Positions 11,017 to 14,122 of a stretch of 14,122 bases of DNA are shown here, one piece after another. This DNA comes from Patescibacteria group bacterium (GTDB lineage Bacteria > Patescibacteriota > Microgenomatia > PFEM01 > JAHIFH01), in the NCBI GenBank assembly GCA_018900995.1, contig JAHIFH010000055.1:1-14122 (forward strand). Reading direction: 5' to 3'. Each line of letters begins with the position of its first letter. Within the stretch, counting starts at the first letter, position 1. A model generated the notes under the pieces. The model was given only the letters and a program-made list of their open reading frames with translations. It was not told the DNA's origin and did not search any database. The position numbers and the translations under genes were made by a program.

Positions 11017-11059
11017 AGTTTACTCTGAGCGAAGTCGAAGAGCCTCAAAAGCCAAAATT
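11017..11059. repeat. 43-nt repeat, copy 2, downstream of the antitoxin gene
   Basis: Direct copy of 10273-10315 in the same orientation. The four differences are CT for TC at 11023-11024 and AG for GA at 11041-11042, which keep the outer CTCT/AGAG pairing. Confidence 0.85.
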
Positions 11060-11084
11060 TCTTCTAGCAATTGTAATTTTCTGT

Positions 11085-11093
11085 TGATAGAAT
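11085..11093 (+). promoter_or_regulatory. extended -10 promoter of the nuclease gene
   Basis: TGA-TAGAAT ends 6 nt before the ATG at 11100. Confidence 0.6.
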
Positions 11094-11099
11094 TAAAGC

Positions 11100-11747
11100 A
11101 TGCCTAAAGTATCTAGGTCTAAAGCCCTTCTTCTTATCCTTTCTCTTTTTATTTTTGGTTTTTTCTCCTGGCAATTTCTTTTCCCCAGTTCTTTCACTGT
11201 CATTGAAGTGGTTGATGGCGACACGATTAAACTCAATGATGGACGAACAATAAGGTACATCGGTATTGATACGCCTGAGGAGGAAAAGTGTTTTGCCCAA
11301 AAAGCAAAAAAGATTAATAGTGATTTGGTTTTAGGCAAGAAAGTCCGCTTAGAAAGGGATATCAATGAAATGGATCGCTTTGGTCGTTATTTAGCCTATG
11401 TCTATCTACAGGATGGGGAAGAGGAAATCTTTGTTAATGAATTTTTGTTAGCCGAAGGTGCAGGTGAATTTTTTCTTGACACTGTTAATCTTCGTTATCA
11501 AAACCTTTTGGTTCAAGCGGCTGAAAAAGCCCATGAAGAAAACAAGGGTTTATGGCATGAATGCGCTTTTGACCCTAAGAAAGGGTGCCAGATAAAAGGT
11601 AATGTTGATAGGTTAGATAAGCGTTGGTATCATCTGCCTAGCTTTAGGCATTATGAGACAACTGAGATTAATCTTGAGCATGGAGATAGGTGGTTTTGTA
11701 CTGAAGAAGATGCTCAAACCGCGGGCTTCGAGCGAGCGAGGGAATAG
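11100..11747 (+). CDS. membrane-anchored staphylococcal-nuclease-like (SNase) protein
   Basis: 215 residues. Residues about 8-29 are a membrane anchor or signal (ALLLILSLFIFGFFSWQFLF). The SNase domain spans about 32-152: VIEVVDGDTIKL (34-45, D39/D41), IRYIGIDTPE (51-60, R52, D57, E60), DRFGRYLAYVYL (92-103, R96) and NKGLWHEC. These are the calcium and catalytic positions of thermonuclease, so activity is plausible. After it comes KGCQIKGNVDRLDKRWYHLPSFRHYETTEI and HGDRWFCTEEDAQTAGF, a C-terminal module often fused to SNase in such genomes, with two cysteines. Likely role is extracellular or surface nucleic-acid breakdown, perhaps to salvage nucleotides. Monocistronic by its own leaderless-type promoter. 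Confidence 0.9.
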   Translation: MPKVSRSKALLLILSLFIFGFFSWQFLFPSSFTVIEVVDGDTIKLNDGRTIRYIGIDTPEEEKCFAQKAKKINSDLVLGKKVRLERDINEMDRFGRYLAYVYLQDGEEEIFVNEFLLAEGAGEFFLDTVNLRYQNLLVQAAEKAHEENKGLWHECAFDPKKGCQIKGNVDRLDKRWYHLPSFRHYETTEINLEHGDRWFCTEEDAQTAGFERARE

Positions 11748-11768
11748 AGCCAAAATTTCCCCCCTCTG

Positions 11769-11777
11769 TGGTAAAAT
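11769..11777 (+). promoter_or_regulatory. extended -10 promoter of the pyrophosphohydrolase gene
   Basis: TGG-TAAAAT ends 6 nt before the ATG at 11784. The string AGCCAAAATTT (11748-11758) just upstream matches the tail of the 43-nt repeats. Confidence 0.6.
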
Positions 11778-11783
11778 TGGGGC

Positions 11784-12122
11784 ATGAAGAAGGTTTTCCA
11801 TAAAAAGCTAATTCGGGATAAAATTCCTCAGGTTATTGAGGCTAGCGGAGATAAGTATGAGTTGAGGATAATGGGGAAGAGGGAATTTGAGAGGGAGCTT
11901 AAGAAAAAGCTGGTGGAGGAGGCGAGTGAGCTCTTAGAAGTGAAAAGGAAGGATTTACTCAATGAGATGGTTGATGTTTTGGAGCTGCTTAAAACAATCG
12001 CTGAATTTTACAATATTGACTTCAAATTGGTAGAGGAAAAGCAGGTCAAGAAAAGAAAAGAACGAGGGGGTTTCAAAAAGAGACTATTTCTTATTTGGTC
12101 TAGCCGCCGCCCAGGCGAGTGA
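11784..12122 (+). CDS. MazG/PRA-PH-like nucleotide pyrophosphohydrolase
   Basis: 112 residues. KLIRDKIPQVIEASG (8-22) opens the small family of all-alpha pyrophosphohydrolases related to phosphoribosyl-ATP pyrophosphatase and MazG. The metal-binding acidic pattern is VEEASELLE (E45, E46, E49) followed by NEMVDVLELLKTIAE (E61, D64). The end KKRKERGGFKKRLFLI is typical of the family. It probably hydrolyses a nucleoside triphosphate, with a house-cleaning role likely; no his operon is present, so histidine synthesis is unlikely. The C-terminal SSRRPGE is a short tail. Confidence 0.85.
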   Translation: MKKVFHKKLIRDKIPQVIEASGDKYELRIMGKREFERELKKKLVEEASELLEVKRKDLLNEMVDVLELLKTIAEFYNIDFKLVEEKQVKKRKERGGFKKRLFLIWSSRRPGE

Positions 12123-12170
12123 GTCTGCTTTTAAATTTGCCCCGGGTTTTCAAATTCTTGACTTCCTGAG

Positions 12171-12176
12171 TATAAT
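12171..12176 (+). promoter_or_regulatory. -10 promoter box of the gene at 12185
   Basis: A perfect TATAAT ends 8 nt before the ATG at 12185. A TG lies one base further upstream than in the other promoters of this window; no good -35 is seen. Confidence 0.5.
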
Positions 12177-12184
12177 ATAGGTCG

Positions 12185-12697
12185 ATGAATAGAAAAGTAA
12201 CCATTATTGGAATTGTTTTGGCTTTTTTGGTAGCAAGTATTTTGTCTTTCTGGTATTTCAGAACAAAAGAAGAAGGGGCTTGGGTTTGTCAGAATGGTGA
12301 GTGGGTTAAACAAGGAGAACCGACAGGACCCAAGCCTACTTGGGAATGCCAAGAGGGTGAGAGGGTTAGCGGTGAAGAAGAAGAGGAAGCTTTTGACCAG
12401 GCGAAGTTTGAAAGAAGCAAACAAATTGCCCAAAAAGCAGCTGAGAATGCCCCTACCTATAAATTTGATGGTTTTGATTTGAAATTTGAATCTTCGGAAG
12501 CCTTGCCTTGTGCTAGTTGTTGGGAATTTACCTTTTCTTTTTCCAGTAGTCATTCGGGTTATGGCGACCGAACCGGACAAATCCTAGCCCAAGTGATTAC
12601 TCCTCATCAGATTAGAGTGAATGTCCAGGATGAAGAAGTAGTGGTGGTCGTGACCGACAGAACCTTTGACGAGTTAAAGCAGATATTTTTAAAATAA
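12185..12697 (+). CDS. membrane-anchored protein with WxC..GEWVKxG motif
   Basis: 170 residues. Residues about 6-24 form a membrane anchor (TIIGIVLAFLVASILSFWYF). Next is WVCQNGEWVKQGEPTGPKPTW followed by ECQEGERV (about 33-61), a short cysteine-pair module seen on several exported proteins of such genomes, then an acidic run SGEEEEEAFD. The rest (about 90-170) has YKFDGFDLKFESSEALPCASCWEFTFSFSSSHSGYGDRTG and ends in strands with VNVQDEEVVVVVTDRTFDELKQIF, perhaps a small globular domain; the CASC pair could form a disulfide. Function not recognised. It converges on amrS with a 10-nt gap. Confidence 0.8.
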   Translation: MNRKVTIIGIVLAFLVASILSFWYFRTKEEGAWVCQNGEWVKQGEPTGPKPTWECQEGERVSGEEEEEAFDQAKFERSKQIAQKAAENAPTYKFDGFDLKFESSEALPCASCWEFTFSFSSSHSGYGDRTGQILAQVITPHQIRVNVQDEEVVVVVTDRTFDELKQIFLK

Positions 12698-12707
12698 TTT
12701 TTCTTCC

Positions 12708-13733
12708 TCACATCTTTATATTCAAATCTTCGCCGCAGTCACTGCAAGTTCCGTTTTTATCTACCGCTAGAATTTCGGTTGAGTAGCCGGTGCGGCGGAT
12801 GGCTAAATTGCCGCATTTGGGGCAGAAGGTGTCGTCTTCTTTGTCAACAGCCATATTGCCAATATAAACAAATTCCAAGCCTGCTTTCATCCCAATTTCT
12901 CGGGCTTTGTAAAGCGTTTCTGGGGGCGTGGGTGGAACATCAGTCAGGTCACCATAAGGGAAGAAGCGGGTGACATGCCAAGGAGTTTTCTTGCCCAGAT
13001 TTTTAACAATCCAAGAAGCTAGTTGTTTCAGATTTTTATCCGAGTCATTCCAGGTAGGAATAATATTGGTGACACACTCAATGTGGATCTGAGGATATTT
13101 GTCATGAACATATTTGGTTACTTCAAAAACTCCTTTTGCCTGGGGCACACCAATGAGCTTTTGATAAAGCCGGTTATCAAAACTCTTTAAGTCAACCCGG
13201 TAAATATCAAGATAAGGGGCAATGGTGTCAATTGCTTCTTTACTAGCATAACCATTAGTTACCCAACAAGTATAAATTCCTTCTTTTTTGGCTAATTTGG
13301 CGCCGTCAAGAGAGTATTCCAACCAAATAGCGGGTTCATTGTAAGTCCAAGCCACGCCAGGCGCATCTGATTTTTTTGCCATTTTGATAGCCTCTTTGGG
13401 AGAAAGGAGTTTTTGGTCATCAATATTCAAAGAAGCACCATTAGTATGGGAAATCTCCCAATTCTGACAATAAACACAACGGAAATTGCAGCCATAAGTT
13501 CCTAAAGATAAACAAGGGGAACCAGGTTTGTAATGAAAAACCGGCTTCTTCTCAATCGGGTCAATATTTACCGAAGAAACAACGCCATAGATAACTGAAT
13601 AAAGCTTGCCTTTTTTATTGATTCTGGTTTGGCAAGTACCCCATTGACCAGGGGAAACAATACAGCGCCGCTGGCAAGTAAAACAAGCAACTTTTTTGTC
13701 TTTCAGTTTTTTAGCAAGTAGAGTTTCTTTCAC
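12708..13733 (-). CDS. amrS: AmmeMemoRadiSam system radical SAM enzyme
   Basis: 341 residues from GTG 13733, which overlaps the TGA of the preceding gene (GTGA). The iron-sulfur motif is CNFRCVYC (C82, C86, C89), followed by QNWEISHT, the family's hallmark. N-terminal cysteines C17, C20, C24, C34 (CFTCQRRC...WGTC) and a C-terminal zinc ribbon (CPKC...CSDC, within the last 45 residues) complete the AmrS layout. The barrel is visible in APGVAWTYNEPAIWLEY, YTCWVTNGY, IYRVDLKSF and HIECVTNIIPTWND. It is related to pyruvate formate-lyase activating enzymes; the substrate of AmrS is unknown. It is probably functionally linked to amrA and amrB at 8902-10100, although 2.6 kb of other genes intervene. 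Confidence 0.95.
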   Translation of the reverse strand: MKETLLAKKLKDKKVACFTCQRRCIVSPGQWGTCQTRINKKGKLYSVIYGVVSSVNIDPIEKKPVFHYKPGSPCLSLGTYGCNFRCVYCQNWEISHTNGASLNIDDQKLLSPKEAIKMAKKSDAPGVAWTYNEPAIWLEYSLDGAKLAKKEGIYTCWVTNGYASKEAIDTIAPYLDIYRVDLKSFDNRLYQKLIGVPQAKGVFEVTKYVHDKYPQIHIECVTNIIPTWNDSDKNLKQLASWIVKNLGKKTPWHVTRFFPYGDLTDVPPTPPETLYKAREIGMKAGLEFVYIGNMAVDKEDDTFCPKCGNLAIRRTGYSTEILAVDKNGTCSDCGEDLNIKM

Positions 13734-14122
13734 AGTTCTTCGAGCTTATTTTTCGCTCGAGTATCAGTGGGATTAATATGCTCTAAAATATATTTTAATT
13801 GTTCTTTTGCCTCTTTTATTTCCCCTTTTTCTTCATAGAATAGAGCCAGAGCATAGCGGGCATTATCATAGTTAGGTTTTAGTTCAACGGTATGCTCCAT
13901 GGTTTTGATGGCGGTGTCTATTTGGTCGAGATGAGAATAAAGCAAGCCAAGATTGTAAAAGACCTTGGCATCAGTCGGGGCAAGTTCAGCGGCTCGAAGA
14001 AGAGTGTCAAGAGCATTTTGTTGATATCGAGAATCAACCTCAGTAAGAGCAATAAACATTTTCGCTCGCTCTTTCCAGAAATTGAGGTGATAAGGGCTAA
14101 TTTTGAGGGCTAGGTCTGATTC
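13730..14122 (-). CDS. TPR-repeat protein, C-terminal part only
   Basis: The reading frame stays open to the window edge, so its start is outside; the 130 residues seen are the C-terminus. Residues from the edge read ESDLALKISPYHLNFWKERAKMFIAL, then tetratricopeptide repeats: LDTLLRAAELAPTDAKVFYNLGLLY, IDTAIKTMEHTVELKPNYDNARYALALFYEEKG and IKEAKEQLKYILEHINP, each with the helix-turn-helix Leu/Ala/Tyr/Pro pattern. Such TPR tails in these genomes often end O-antigen ligase-like membrane proteins, but nothing upstream can be checked. An ATG at 14059 is probably internal, as the repeat pattern continues before it. Its stop overlaps the amrS GTG. Confidence 0.8.
   Translation of the reverse strand, partial: ESDLALKISPYHLNFWKERAKMFIALTEVDSRYQQNALDTLLRAAELAPTDAKVFYNLGLLYSHLDQIDTAIKTMEHTVELKPNYDNARYALALFYEEKGEIKEAKEQLKYILEHINPTDTRAKNKLEEL

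Noticed and set aside
12134..12156. Hairpin AATTTG/CAAATT after the pyrophosphohydrolase gene as terminator
   Set aside because: The stem is short with an 11-nt loop and no T run follows.
1..14122. CRISPR arrays, insertion-sequence transposases or phage structural genes
   Set aside because: No regularly spaced repeat series, transposase motif or phage gene was found on either strand.

Overview
This window looks like a piece of a Candidate Phyla Radiation (Patescibacteria) genome, plausibly of the Microgenomates type. The evidence is AT-rich sequence with very tight gene packing, bacterial bL28, peptide deformylase and methionyl-tRNA formyltransferase next to an archaeal-type acetoacetyl-CoA thiolase/HMG-CoA synthase/DUF35 cluster, VanW-like and HMM-poor membrane-anchored proteins, and a TPR protein tail. 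TGA is used as a stop codon in overlapping TGATG and GTGA junctions, which argues against the UGA=Gly code of Gracilibacteria/Absconditabacteria. The lineage is an inference; no marker-gene comparison was run.

Layout, left to right. 1-2850: a threonine tRNA neighbourhood. It holds the 3' part of a tRNA-Thr(GGU), a small basic protein, a VanW-like secreted protein behind a leader with a terminator-like hairpin, an inverted 3' tRNA scrap, a membrane-anchored unknown, an intact tRNA-Thr(UGU), a LAGLIDADG-like ORF that runs into that tRNA, and a second tRNA-Thr(UGU) that stops exactly at the end of its anticodon loop. 2853-6282: a tight operon of an ECF-like sigma factor, an overlapping membrane protein, a DUF35 OB-fold protein lacking its usual zinc ribbon, HMG-CoA synthase and thiolase, i.e. 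the entry to the mevalonate route under a linked sigma factor. 6283-6498: a fold-rich gap whose central segment can pair two mutually exclusive ways. 6499-8831: site-2-type protease, rpmB, and the def-fmt formyl-methionine pair.

8876-10100: two AmmeMemoRadiSam components (AMMECR1-like amrA and Memo/LigB-like amrB). The third, radical SAM amrS, lies 2.6 kb away at 12708-13733. Between them are a possible 22-residue membrane peptide, a HigB/RelE-HigA-type toxin-antitoxin pair flanked by two copies of a 43-nt repeat, a membrane-anchored staphylococcal-nuclease-like protein, a MazG/PRA-PH-like pyrophosphohydrolase and a membrane-anchored cysteine-motif protein. A TPR protein fragment closes the window.

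A unifying regulatory pattern is visible: many first genes are preceded by an extended -10 box (TGN then TANNNT) only 6 to 10 nt before the start codon, so their mRNAs should be leaderless or nearly so, while internal operon genes (and the gene at 1226) instead have Shine-Dalgarno sequences or stop-start overlaps. The most unusual items are the tRNA-Thr/LAGLIDADG arrangement, the sigma-linked mevalonate operon with a reduced DUF35 protein, the bistable RNA candidate, and the covarying repeats around the toxin-antitoxin pair.
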